Positions 1 through 7,482 of a DNA stretch of 64,000 bases are shown piece after piece; position 1 is the stretch's first letter, and the number at the start of each line of letters is the position of its first letter. Origin of the DNA: a virus; IMG/VR virus record IMGVR_UViG_3300023184_000105, positions 1 through 64,000 of that record; one strand, 5' to 3'. Made by a program: the position numbers and the translations under genes. Under the pieces are notes generated by a model, which worked only from the letters and a program-made list of their open reading frames with translations, searched no databases and was not told the origin of the DNA.

Positions 1-697
1 TACCTGTCATCATGCTATCTATACGCATTGACACTAATCCTTCTGCCAATTCGAAAGTTAGATACAATACATTAAGACCTTGTTGTGCCCAGTTCACGCC
101 TAAATTTGCAAGAAACAAACTCTTGCCGCCGCCTGATCCTGCACAGAAAATATTCAGTTCACCTCTGTTGAAGCCACCATACAGTTTATTATCAATGCTA
201 GGCCAACCTGTAGATATTTGTCCATTACCGTCTTTAAGTTTAGTAAGTCGTGCTCTTGGATCTTCAAAGTAATCTGTACCCATATCCTTGTTCAGTGATA
301 TCTGTATAGCGTCTTTGATCAGTTTCTCAACTGGTCCATAGTCACCTGCTTCCAGTAGATCGGCACTCTCAATGATCGCACGTTCAAGTGCTTTATGTCT
401 ACTAAAGTTTTCAAACTCGTCCATTAGCCATTCATAGTTTTCTTTGGGTAATTGTATAGATTGTAGATCAGATCTACAACTTGCATTAACAATTGCCACC
501 TCGGGCATGATCTTATATTCATCAACGTATTTGGTAATGAATGATGCTGTATCTTGGAATCGTTGATCAAAGTTCAGTGGATCGAATATGTTCTGACAAC
601 GTACAAAAGTTTCAGCATCTGACATAAACATTTCCAAATACAGTTTCTGCATGTCAGCAGTATAATTCGGTTTAGGTTGTTTTTCTTTTTTATTCAT
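1..697 (-). CDS. 41: Replicative DNA helicase, T4 gp41 (DnaB-like), C-terminus cut by window edge
   Basis: The reading frame runs from an ATG at 697 leftward off the window, so only the first 232 residues are visible. The N-terminal part is helical and acidic. At about residues 192-199 there is a Walker A P-loop, GSGGGKS, followed by LFLANLGVNWAQQGLNVLYL and TFELAEG, the layout of DnaB/gp41 RecA-fold helicases. The role would be the 5'-3' hexameric helicase of the phage replisome, paired with the gp61 primase encoded just upstream at 1269-2273. A weak AT-rich sequence but no clear Shine-Dalgarno precedes the ATG. The ATPase C-terminal motifs lie outside the window. Confidence 0.87.
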   Translation of the reverse strand, partial: MNKKEKQPKPNYTADMQKLYLEMFMSDAETFVRCQNIFDPLNFDQRFQDTASFITKYVDEYKIMPEVAIVNASCRSDLQSIQLPKENYEWLMDEFENFSRHKALERAIIESADLLEAGDYGPVEKLIKDAIQISLNKDMGTDYFEDPRARLTKLKDGNGQISTGWPSIDNKLYGGFNRGELNIFCAGSGGGKSLFLANLGVNWAQQGLNVLYLTFELAEGLVSMRIDSMMTG

Positions 698-715
698 ATA
701 TAGTATTTTTATCTG

Positions 716-1276
716 TTACCATACCCATGATGCATAAGAGTATCTAACACCGTTGGATATTGTATCCACTCGATGCGGGTATAAAAAGTTTGAAGGAAAC
801 ATTATTATATCTCCTTTGTGTAATTCATAAGTTTCATCTTGAAACAATACAAACTCGCCACCCTGATAATTATCATTCAATGTGCATATGATACTTAAAA
901 TAGGAACACCTTTATGATTGCCGTCAAATAGATCATGTATATGATCGCAATGCTCTTTCATATTAGTGCCAGGGTTATACTTATTATATTTTGGACTTCT
1001 AAATCCTTTCCAACTATTGCACCATGGAAATTCTAATTCGGTCATATACTGTAAAATAGCAGCCCGATTAACATCCATGATCTCGTCATTCTGTGGAGTA
1101 GTCCCATTATATGTATCGGGTTCGGATTCGTTGTATATGTATTCGTTTGAATAATTACTATAAAATTTATGTGTTTTGAATTCACATGATTCTAAATGTT
1201 CCACGGTCGAATCGCAGATATCCGAGGCTAGAAAATTTCTATATATCTTAACATAGTCTCGAATATTCTTATTCAT
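716..1276 (-). CDS. 2-oxoglutarate/Fe(II)-dependent oxygenase (prolyl-4-hydroxylase-like fold)
   Basis: A 186-residue protein with the double-stranded beta-helix signature of 2OG-Fe(II) dioxygenases. The iron triad is readable as H109-x-D111 in KEHCDHIHD and H168 in LYPHRV, with R178 in NGVRYSYASW as the probable 2OG-binding arginine. GGEFVLF and KGDIIMFPSNF are the strands usually found between the two parts of the triad. The start overlaps the end of the primase gene by 8 nt, and helicase gp41 follows 18 nt downstream, so it is co-transcribed with the replisome. The substrate (protein, nucleotide or glycan) cannot be told from sequence. Confidence 0.85.
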   Translation of the reverse strand: MNKNIRDYVKIYRNFLASDICDSTVEHLESCEFKTHKFYSNYSNEYIYNESEPDTYNGTTPQNDEIMDVNRAAILQYMTELEFPWCNSWKGFRSPKYNKYNPGTNMKEHCDHIHDLFDGNHKGVPILSIICTLNDNYQGGEFVLFQDETYELHKGDIIMFPSNFLYPHRVDTISNGVRYSYASWVW

Positions 1277-2273
1277 CGGTCATGCCTTCTAACTTCTTTT
1301 GTAGCAATTGTATTTTTATCTTATTTGTTTCTTGATAATGTAGTATTGTGGTCAGGGTATAAAGTCTGCCATATCGTTTAACAGCATCGGCAACGTCTTT
1401 TACATCATCTTCCCAAGGTGGCAAACTCACATTCCAGCCATTATTTAATGCTGCTTTGATTAACTTAGCGCCTGGGCGATCTCTATCTGGAACCACAATG
1501 ATTTGTTTGCCCAACGCATTAATCCTAGCGCATTGAGTTTCATTTGGTTCATTGGTCATAATCGCAGCACCATCTACTGCTATAGCATCAAACTGTCCTT
1601 CTACTACTATAACATATGCTCTATCATAAGTCTGTCTATCTAGATTAAACACATAACCATTTTGACTATCTGTAAGATATTTAGGTTTACCTTCTGTTAT
1701 CTTACGACCAGTATATCCAACCACCTTGCCATCGTGGTAAAATGGTATGAGTAATCTGTCTTTGTACCCAGGAGTAGGAGTCCACATCCAATCATACCAA
1801 TCTAGATCCATTCCCCTGCTCACCAGGTATTCGAACACTCGAACCATGTCTTCGTCAGCGCCGGGCTTCCAAACTGCTAGTGCCCACTCTTTGAGTAGCA
1901 TGGCACCTTCTGGCAATGGTCGTTCCTCTAGTACAAAATTTAATGCCTTTTTAGTTTGGGGTTGATCTTCTTTAAACTTCAGTGTTATCAAACCCAATCG
2001 GTTTATATCAGAGTCGCCCATACCACACCATTTGAATAATGATTTAGTATTTGAACTTAGTAGTTTACCCGGACTCCACCCTGCTTTGAATCCACAGTTG
2101 AAACAATGATAAGTAAATCCTTCGTCGGTGAATAGAACGCCGCCACGTTTTTTAGTATCTGGGCGATCGCCTCTATTATGACAGCAGACTGCATTAAAAC
2201 TTACCCAACCTCCGGATGTAAGTTTTCTATTAGGTGGTAGTAGAGCCTGTAGTGCTGCCTGAATTTCAGTCAT
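1269..2273 (-). CDS. 61: DNA primase, T4 gp61-like (zinc ribbon plus TOPRIM)
   Basis: 334 residues, close to T4 gp61 (about 340). An N-terminal zinc-binding region has Cys/His at C30-C31-H32 and C57-x2-C60 (TYHCFNCGFKAGW). A TOPRIM domain follows: the glutamate is E225 in VIVVEGQFDAIAV and the acidic pair is D263-x-D265 in VVPDRDRPG. The product would make RNA primers for lagging-strand synthesis together with the gp41 helicase encoded two genes downstream. The 3' end overlaps the 2OG oxygenase gene. The C-terminal tail after residue 305 is helical and charged, possibly for helicase contact (inference). Confidence 0.88.
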   Translation of the reverse strand: MTEIQAALQALLPPNRKLTSGGWVSFNAVCCHNRGDRPDTKKRGGVLFTDEGFTYHCFNCGFKAGWSPGKLLSSNTKSLFKWCGMGDSDINRLGLITLKFKEDQPQTKKALNFVLEERPLPEGAMLLKEWALAVWKPGADEDMVRVFEYLVSRGMDLDWYDWMWTPTPGYKDRLLIPFYHDGKVVGYTGRKITEGKPKYLTDSQNGYVFNLDRQTYDRAYVIVVEGQFDAIAVDGAAIMTNEPNETQCARINALGKQIIVVPDRDRPGAKLIKAALNNGWNVSLPPWEDDVKDVADAVKRYGRLYTLTTILHYQETNKIKIQLLQKKLEGMTDE

Positions 2274-2281
2274 TCACTAGT

Positions 2282-3115
2282 TTAACTTCTATACAGTACC
2301 TTGTCAAATGATCCGAAGAAACTAGGATTATTGTTATTTGGGTCAATAGGTCCTTTAGCAGGGATGTATATAATTCGGATATAACTAAACACCCCATTGA
2401 AGTTCACATGGTCAATTCCGGTAAAACCGGTATATGCTCTATTTTCAATAGTATAATAACTACGGTCATCATTTGGAGTACTGTCCAGCGTTCCCTGTAT
2501 GAGTACTGATCCTTTGTATGCTGTCATATAGAGTGCAACTGTATGTAATGCCGGATTGCTATTGAATTCTGGACTAGCATATATGTTACCACTTTTATAT
2601 TCGTATAGGCCGGTACTACTGTTAAATGTAGGAAGGAAACTGGTAATTGAAGTACTATCTTTTAGCACTGGAAATACATCATTGGCTACATGCAGGGTAC
2701 CGTTTATTCCATAGTAGGTATTAGAATAAGCGGGAGTATAAGTACCGTCGTCCTTTCTTAATCTCACGCTGTATGTATAACTGGATTTATCTAAATCTAG
2801 TGTGTCGCTTTCGTTAAGTGTAAGCACAGCCATACCTTTAGTACTAGTAGTTTCAGGTAGTACATCAAGTATCTTCTCTACTAGCATACGTCGATTTATA
2901 GCATCAAACATAGTGAATATAACTGTTTGTGTAGTTGATACAGACACACGTTTTTGGTCGCTATTTTTAAATTGGATCCTAATTTGATTTTGGATCCCTT
3001 TTTGTATTGTTAGGTCTCGTTGATACATAACCTGATTCACTCCCCTGATTGTAGCGTCCAAATCTAGTGTTACATCGAGTTTGTTTGCGTATAAATAGAC
3101 TGGTAAAATTTGCAT
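2282..3115 (-). CDS. Probable virion structural protein with beta-sandwich N-terminus
   Basis: 277 residues, rich in beta-prone Ser/Thr/Tyr/Asn, no enzyme motif. Residues 35-75 (IQKGIQNQIRIQFKNSDQ and what follows) and a later SYTYSVRLRKDDGTYTPA strand pair look like the Ig-like domain of baseplate-periphery proteins such as BppU; this resemblance is by eye only. It is preceded by a late-type ATAAATA box 4 nt from the ATG. That supports late expression even though its downstream neighbours are replication genes. No Shine-Dalgarno is visible. I do not recognise a named family. Confidence 0.55.
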   Translation of the reverse strand: MQILPVYLYANKLDVTLDLDATIRGVNQVMYQRDLTIQKGIQNQIRIQFKNSDQKRVSVSTTQTVIFTMFDAINRRMLVEKILDVLPETTSTKGMAVLTLNESDTLDLDKSSYTYSVRLRKDDGTYTPAYSNTYYGINGTLHVANDVFPVLKDSTSITSFLPTFNSSTGLYEYKSGNIYASPEFNSNPALHTVALYMTAYKGSVLIQGTLDSTPNDDRSYYTIENRAYTGFTGIDHVNFNGVFSYIRIIYIPAKGPIDPNNNNPSFFGSFDKVLYRS

Positions 3116-3119
3116 AATG

Positions 3120-3126
3120 TATTTAT
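3120..3126 (-). promoter_or_regulatory. T4-type late promoter box ATAAATA
   Basis: The minus strand reads ATAAATA then CATT then ATG of the gene ending at 2282. The spacing of 4 nt would put transcription start at or next to the start codon. Confidence 0.5.
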
Positions 3127-3136
3127 TTAAACCCTA

Positions 3137-3514
3137 ATGAGTAACCAGTTTCAGGAAAATTTTCCCTTTATATCATGCTTAAAGTCTAACGACAAAGAGT
3201 ATGTAGGCATTATCATCAATTGTGATGACTATGTCGCCAGTATGTATGATTTAGCCATGATAGTTAATGAAACTCATCGTAAATCTTTTTTAGAAATGGG
3301 GGAAGTTTGGTGGTGGGAAAGCAACAGAAAAATACCAATTAATATATTTTTAAAAAGAGAGATGCAACTTTTTAGAAGTTACATAAAAACATTCAATAGT
3401 AAAGATGTTGAAATAATGTTTGGACCCGCAGTAAATCTAAGTGAGATTGCTGAAAAAAGGATCAAACGCAAATCTATACAATTAGTTAGGAATCCTAGGA
3501 ATATCCGTAACTAA
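3137..3514 (+). CDS. Small conserved-looking phage protein of unknown function
   Basis: 125 residues on the plus strand, opposite to its neighbours. Notable features are a tryptophan cluster (GEVWWWESNRKIPINIFL, about residues 55-72), a DVEIMFGPAVNLSEI segment, and a basic C-terminus (KRIKRKSIQLVRNPRNIRN). The tail could bind nucleic acid, but this is inference. It diverges from the structural gene at 2282-3115, with only 21 nt between the two start codons. Its last 20 nt overlap the end of the DnaE-like gene on the other strand. No RBS of note is visible. I do not recognise the family. Confidence 0.65.
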   Translation: MSNQFQENFPFISCLKSNDKEYVGIIINCDDYVASMYDLAMIVNETHRKSFLEMGEVWWWESNRKIPINIFLKREMQLFRSYIKTFNSKDVEIMFGPAVNLSEIAEKRIKRKSIQLVRNPRNIRN

Positions 3515-4070
3515 GTTGTTCACATATTAGATTCAACTGTACTACAATAACACTAGCATAGGAAACAGCATGAGCCTTCTTAAAGAAATAGGAATCTTCA
3601 CTTTTAGTCCATATTTCATCATTGATGGCTTGGAAGCCTTGTTCCTTGCATATTGGGATCAAATGTTTCTTGCCCGGTCTAATCATAGCCAAGACCATTG
3701 CTAATTCAATAATAGTTGTAGGCTTTAATTCAGCAAGTAAGTTGTGATATCCGTTGATATGGAATAATTGATCACATATATCTTTTTCATACAATAAATC
3801 CCACAGTGGGTCAGTGTTAAGTAATTGAATTAAATGTTCTTCATCTTTGACACCATTATAAGCATTAACATTTAAGAAGTCGATCTTAAAATATCCCCTA
3901 GCCTCTGCAGATTTATAATCAATACTAGCAGTATCAGTTAACGGATTGTAAGGAATACTATGGCAATAGACTCCTGTATTATGTTTCTTTCCATCTTCAA
4001 GACATGCAGGTATATGCTTGATTATATCAAGCACCTGTTTTCTATCTTGAAAGTCGATATCAATATCCAT
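3495..4070 (-). CDS. Miniature DnaE-like protein (remnant of the Pol III alpha palm/fingers)
   Basis: 191 residues whose motifs occur in the same order as in bacterial Pol III alpha (DnaE). MDIDIDFQDRKQVLDII matches the PD-D-D-F-RD-V-E region that holds two catalytic aspartates. GKKHNTGV sits where DnaE has GKHAGGV. YFKIDFLNVNAY sits where DnaE has KFDFLGL, with D64 as the third catalytic Asp position. LAMIRPG matches the ALFRPGP motif, and KKAHAVSYASV matches NKSHSAAYALV. The PHP domain, much of the fingers, the beta-clamp and the tau-binding regions are all missing. Its start codon shares one base with the stop of the dCMP deaminase gene. Whether it polymerises DNA is unknown; a binding or inhibitory role is equally possible. 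Confidence 0.72.
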   Translation of the reverse strand: MDIDIDFQDRKQVLDIIKHIPACLEDGKKHNTGVYCHSIPYNPLTDTASIDYKSAEARGYFKIDFLNVNAYNGVKDEEHLIQLLNTDPLWDLLYEKDICDQLFHINGYHNLLAELKPTTIIELAMVLAMIRPGKKHLIPICKEQGFQAINDEIWTKSEDSYFFKKAHAVSYASVIVVQLNLICEQLSYGYS

Positions 4071-4597
4071 TATATTTGTTCAACCTTTACGCCCGAAGTT
4101 TCGAGAAACGTGACGCCACTAGTATCCCTATAAGCACTACGATATAGAACGTGCCCAATACCGCTTTGGTATATAAGTTTGGCACACTCCATACATGGAG
4201 CGTGGGTAATGAACATAGTAGCGCCCATACCGCTATTTGTACTTTTGGCCAATTTGGCAATCGCATTTGATTCAGCATGTAATACCTCTGGTTTAGTTTT
4301 TAGTTTATAACGACGAGTAGTTTCAAAACTTTCATTATCGTTCGCGACTACTACAGTTTCTTCAAATGGCCACTGTTCGTAAATCTCTTCGGGACTTAGC
4401 CAACCGCCAGCATCACTGCTCATGTATTCTTTGTTCTCGCAATTGTTATCCCAACCTGCAGGCATACCGTTGTAACCGTAACTGATAACGCTGTCATCTT
4501 TAACAATTACCGCCCCAACTTGTAATCGTTTAGCGTGGCTAAGTTCTGCGGTACGAGCCGCCCATGCCATGTATAAATCGATGAATTTTTGTTTCAA
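4070..4597 (-). CDS. cd: Deoxycytidylate (dCMP) deaminase
   Basis: 175 residues, close to T4 Cd (193). The zinc-dependent deaminase motifs are clear: H107-A-E109 in EVLHAESNAIAKL and P134-C-M-E-C138 in THAPCMECAKLIY. LQVGAVIVKDDSVISYGYNG is the conserved N-terminal core. The enzyme converts dCMP to dUMP and so feeds dTMP synthesis. The start is a TTG that overlaps the TGA of the upstream gene (TTGA). The next in-frame ATG, at residue 10, would truncate the first helix, so I keep the TTG. It is part of a coupled operon with the DNA glycosylase and the DnaE-like gene. Confidence 0.93.
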   Translation of the reverse strand: MKQKFIDLYMAWAARTAELSHAKRLQVGAVIVKDDSVISYGYNGMPAGWDNNCENKEYMSSDAGGWLSPEEIYEQWPFEETVVVANDNESFETTRRYKLKTKPEVLHAESNAIAKLAKSTNSGMGATMFITHAPCMECAKLIYQSGIGHVLYRSAYRDTSGVTFLETSGVKVEQI

Positions 4598-4782
4598 TTG
4601 ACTGTCTCTGTAAATCGTTCTAGAAAACTTTCAACATAACAACTATAGGTATTCTCACCATTGCTATCATTGCAATAGTGTACCCAAGTATGTCCGTCAT
4701 CCATTTCAATAGTATTTAAAACTCGAAATACTTCGTGACTACCGTGTCCTGTCCATTTACTTCCATATTTTGGTATCTTCAT
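4594..4782 (-). CDS. Small protein of unknown function (SH3-like by appearance)
   Basis: 62 residues: IPKYGSKWTGHGSHEVFRVL, then HTWVHYCNDSNGENTYSCYV. The alternating hydrophobic pattern and the W-V-H-Y strand look like the short beta-barrel proteins often found in phage genomes. It overlaps both neighbours by 4 nt (ATGA upstream, TTGA downstream), so it is translated in step with the nucleotidyltransferase and the deaminase. No catalytic residues are apparent. Confidence 0.7.
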   Translation of the reverse strand: MKIPKYGSKWTGHGSHEVFRVLNTIEMDDGHTWVHYCNDSNGENTYSCYVESFLERFTETVN

Positions 4783-5543
4783 TCTGTTCTCCTCTCAATA
4801 TCATCTTCAACGCAATGTTCACCGTACTGCACTTCTACAATACGACACGGTATGTTATATGGGTTAGTTAATTGATGCCAGTAATTCATGTCAACATGAT
4901 ATGATTGGTGTTGAGATAGAGTTAAGGTCATTGGATAACTGTTATCAGGCAGCATTGTATTAACATCACATTTGCCCTCTGTAACCAACCAGTATTCATT
5001 ACGTTTAAAATGTTTCTGCATACTTAAACTTTTACCCGGCTCTACAGTTAATTCTTTAACCTTACATCCTGTTACATCATGTAGTATACGATAATACCCC
5101 CACGGGCGCAATGTCTTTGGCGCCTTCCACTCTTCAAGAATCCAACTACTGCTGTTAACTTTATATTCTCCGCCAACGCCGAATACAAACTCTAGTTTAT
5201 CGTCTACTAGGCCCATCTCCGGTATATTCTCTTTAGTACGATCCCCGCCGTTGGCAAAAATTATTGTTGCATTGGGATACATAGCCCTAACTCCAGTAAT
5301 AGTATTTTTACTACTATTATCTGCATCAGGATAACATACAACTTTATCTACAACTTTTAATGATTCTATAATACGGAGACGTTCGTATTCGTCCATAAAA
5401 GATTTTCTCTTTTTACGGACTAACCACTCGTCCGTGTTAATACCAACGATTAACATATCACCTAGTTTACGGGCCGCTTCAAAGTAAGCAATATGTCCAC
5501 TATGCAAAGGGTCAAAGCCACCAGTGACTAGTACTATTTTCAC
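4779..5543 (-). CDS. Fused nucleotidyltransferase and sugar-phosphate-isomerase-type cupin
   Basis: 254 residues in two domains. Residues 1-130 are a cytidylyltransferase-fold domain: VTGGFDPLHSGHIAYF carries the H14-x-G-H17 nucleotide-binding motif, with INTDEW and a late IIFANGGDRT, as in RfaE2, TagD and related enzymes. Residues 143-254 are a cupin like the C-terminal part of ManC or type II phosphomannose isomerase: LRPWGYYRIL, VKELTVEPGKSLSMQKH, EYWLVTEGK, YWHQLTNP and EVQYGEHCVEDDI. The pair suggests activation of a sugar or polyol phosphate. The start is GTG, overlapping the upstream TGA as GTGA. A glycosyltransferase lies at 33151-33807, but a link is only inferred. Confidence 0.85.
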   Translation of the reverse strand: MKIVLVTGGFDPLHSGHIAYFEAARKLGDMLIVGINTDEWLVRKKRKSFMDEYERLRIIESLKVVDKVVCYPDADNSSKNTITGVRAMYPNATIIFANGGDRTKENIPEMGLVDDKLEFVFGVGGEYKVNSSSWILEEWKAPKTLRPWGYYRILHDVTGCKVKELTVEPGKSLSMQKHFKRNEYWLVTEGKCDVNTMLPDNSYPMTLTLSQHQSYHVDMNYWHQLTNPYNIPCRIVEVQYGEHCVEDDIERRTE

Positions 5544-5929
5544 AGTTCACCACTTTCTGCTAATTTTAACATAAGACTGTAATGTTGATAAGCCTTCTTC
5601 ACTGCCGGATACTTGTCTCGTAGACGTTTTTCTTCTTCCTTCTGTTCCATTAGATGTTCAAACATATTATAATGTCCTCGACCTTTCATGTTGTTGAAAA
5701 CCTCGGCTTCAAAGTCTGCCAATCGTTCTAATGAATCCTCGGTAATTTCTACTGTATAGAGTTTTACAGTTTCGTATCGCATGGCATGCGTTGCTGTTAA
5801 ATCGTTATAGTCAACGGGATTCTGAAAATATTCCACATTCATTCGTGTATGTCTATGGGCACGTTTGTTATCGTCAATGATATTAATTCGATAGTGCTCT
5901 ACAAATGTTTTAAAATTTTCCTGACTCAT
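5540..5929 (-). CDS. Hypothetical charged protein in the nucleotide-metabolism operon
   Basis: 129 residues from an ATG at 5929. This start overlaps the upstream stop as ATGA and has a strong GGAGG about 10 nt ahead; an in-frame ATG 21 nt further upstream exists but lies inside the previous gene. The sequence is helical and charged (HRHTRMNVEYF, LADFEAEVFNNMKGRGHYNM, MEQKEEEKRLRDKY). It overlaps the GTG of the nucleotidyltransferase gene by 4 nt. I do not recognise the family and see no catalytic motif. Confidence 0.75.
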   Translation of the reverse strand: MSQENFKTFVEHYRINIIDDNKRAHRHTRMNVEYFQNPVDYNDLTATHAMRYETVKLYTVEITEDSLERLADFEAEVFNNMKGRGHYNMFEHLMEQKEEEKRLRDKYPAVKKAYQHYSLMLKLAESGEL

Positions 5930-6621
5930 TTTATTCCTGCCTCCATACATATTTCTTGTACTAATGCGACATCCGCAGGGCTTTGTTTAAACTTCTTCAT
6001 CCAAAATGGAACATCAAATACTGGAGCAATCATTGCTAATTGTTCGTCGCTCATATTATTAATCATAGTTTTTCCAGGAGCACTATTAAGTATCATCCAA
6101 AAACTAATCTTGCCGTTAAGTATATCATGTACTGCTTTGTTAAGACTTACATAGTTAAAATAATGTGCATAGTTAGCATTATGTGAATCACCCCATTCCA
6201 TCATAGTTTGCAGACTTCTTTGTACAGCACTTTCAACTGGTTCAACCTTAAGCATATCAAACAGATACTTTTCATATAGTTCGTCTCTGCACCAGTGGTC
6301 CAATTTAATGCCACTTTTGATCACATAGTCTACAAACTTAGTTGGATATAATGGATTAACATTATTAATAAAACTACCAAATTTTACAAAGGCATTATAG
6401 TAACTGCTGTCAGCAAAGTCGTCATATGATTTAGATTTCTTGGCATTTTGTGTCAATTGCCAAAAGCGATTAAATGCCATAAAACCTGCTTGTACACGTT
6501 TTTCATCCTTTTGTAGAGCACGTCTTTTGCGTTCGCACATATGGGCAACTAGGGTTTTATCTTTCATAAAACTCTTACCACAATGTACACAAGTATAAGG
6601 TTGTGCTACTAAATCAATCAT
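5926..6621 (-). CDS. Protein with N-terminal C2H2/C2HC zinc finger
   Basis: 231 residues. The N-terminus is a single zinc finger, YTCVHCGKSFMKDKTLVAHM: C11-x2-C14, then H27 and C29 (C2HC), followed by a basic CERKRRALQKDEKR stretch. The rest is helical, with WGDSHNANYAHYFNYV and APGKTMINNMSDEQ segments and no recognised domain. The finger and basic patch suggest DNA or RNA binding; this is inference. It overlaps the glycosylase gene upstream by 4 nt and the next gene downstream by 4 nt. I have the impression that similar proteins occur in other aquatic T4-like phages. Confidence 0.78.
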   Translation of the reverse strand: MIDLVAQPYTCVHCGKSFMKDKTLVAHMCERKRRALQKDEKRVQAGFMAFNRFWQLTQNAKKSKSYDDFADSSYYNAFVKFGSFINNVNPLYPTKFVDYVIKSGIKLDHWCRDELYEKYLFDMLKVEPVESAVQRSLQTMMEWGDSHNANYAHYFNYVSLNKAVHDILNGKISFWMILNSAPGKTMINNMSDEQLAMIAPVFDVPFWMKKFKQSPADVALVQEICMEAGIK

Positions 6622-7025
6622 TCTATTTCTTCTTCTAAATATCTTTTTAATTCTTTATCTGTTGGCTGGACAGAGTAATTTTGTTTAAAAAATATTTCAT
6701 AACTATCACTTCCATACTTGCCTATACCGTACAGGTCAGTTGCATCAACCCCATTCCATGTCAAGTAGTCACGGCTCATACCCAATAAACGCTTGTATCT
6801 GACATTGGTCATTCCCAGGGGTTTGATAATGCTTTTGACAAATTCCTCATCAGCATTAATCAATGCATGTGGTGTTGGAAACCAATATAGAAATTCGGGC
6901 AGTGTGGTCTTGACTGATTTACGCCCAGTTTGATTAAGCATAATTACACCGACCATATGTTCCCAACTATTACGGATCTGTTGTTGTACCATCAGATCAT
7001 CTCGTAGAGGTTCGAACCAGTTCAT
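6618..7025 (-). CDS. MBD4-like HhH-GPD DNA glycosylase (mismatch thymine/uracil type)
   Basis: 135 residues that follow the catalytic domain of MBD4 closely. MVGVIMLNQTGRKSV matches the LIATIFLNRTSGK segment, and VKSIIKPLGMTNVRYKRL matches its SELLKPLGLYDLRAKTI. Residues 97-112, DLYGIGKYGSDSYEIF, match the helix-hairpin-helix LHGIGKYGNDSYRIF. VQPTDKELKRY matches VHPEDHKLNKY, which places the catalytic Asp at D123. There is no methyl-CpG-binding domain and no 4Fe-4S cluster. The expected reaction is removal of T or U mispaired with G. It sits in a 4-nt-overlap operon with dCMP deaminase. The specificity is inferred from the family. Confidence 0.82.
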   Translation of the reverse strand: MNWFEPLRDDLMVQQQIRNSWEHMVGVIMLNQTGRKSVKTTLPEFLYWFPTPHALINADEEFVKSIIKPLGMTNVRYKRLLGMSRDYLTWNGVDATDLYGIGKYGSDSYEIFFKQNYSVQPTDKELKRYLEEEIE

Positions 7026-7480
7026 TCGTATTCCTTCCGTTGTTTCTTATCAAAACCCATTTTATCAAAAAGTTCGTCTTTATCTTTCTTATTCATCATT
7101 GATGCCATTAGTTTAACATCGGACATTTTCATTGCCGGATATATTTCGCATAATAGTTTTTCAATCTTATTGGCTTTTTCTTTTTTACCTGCCGCCAAAT
7201 AAGGATGGTAGCAATTAACGCCGGTACCAGTTGCGGCGAACAATTTCCATAATAATGCTTTATGATTTTTACTTAGTTCCCAGTGATTTTTATTGACCAG
7301 TTCGTTGGTCATTTCTAAATACCATTCTTGTATATCTCGATCAAGCATATCTATATTAGCAGTATATCGCATTAAGATAAAAGGACTGAATGCTTTCTTT
7401 TCTTCGTCTGTGAGGTTATCATAAAAATCGTAGGTCTTTTGATCCACTGCTCTAAGTTCACGTTTAATATCAAGTGCCAT
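7022..7480 (-). CDS. Possible clamp-loader small subunit (gp62-like), otherwise hypothetical
   Basis: 152 residues, helical and charged. The middle reads SPFILMRYTANI, DIQEWYLEMTNELVNK, HKALLWKLFAATGTG and YHPYLAAGKKEKANKIEKLL. That arrangement (a helix ending in a membrane-free R-x-x-N segment, a WxLL core and a basic K-rich helix) reminds me of gp62 proteins of cyanophages, but identity is low and gp44 and gp45 are not in this window. It begins the run of genes joined by 4-nt overlaps and ends overlapping the glycosylase start. The product could instead be an unrelated accessory protein. Confidence 0.6.
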   Translation of the reverse strand: MALDIKRELRAVDQKTYDFYDNLTDEEKKAFSPFILMRYTANIDMLDRDIQEWYLEMTNELVNKNHWELSKNHKALLWKLFAATGTGVNCYHPYLAAGKKEKANKIEKLLCEIYPAMKMSDVKLMASMMNKKDKDELFDKMGFDKKQRKEYE

Positions 7481-7482
7481 AA

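Noticed and set aside
5930-5950. Upstream ATG giving seven extra residues for the 136-residue protein
   Set aside because: The ATG at 5929 has GGAGG at proper distance and the ATGA overlap shared by its neighbours.
7022-7480. Naming this gene 62 outright
   Set aside because: The resemblance is a pattern of helices only, and gp44/gp45 are absent from the window.
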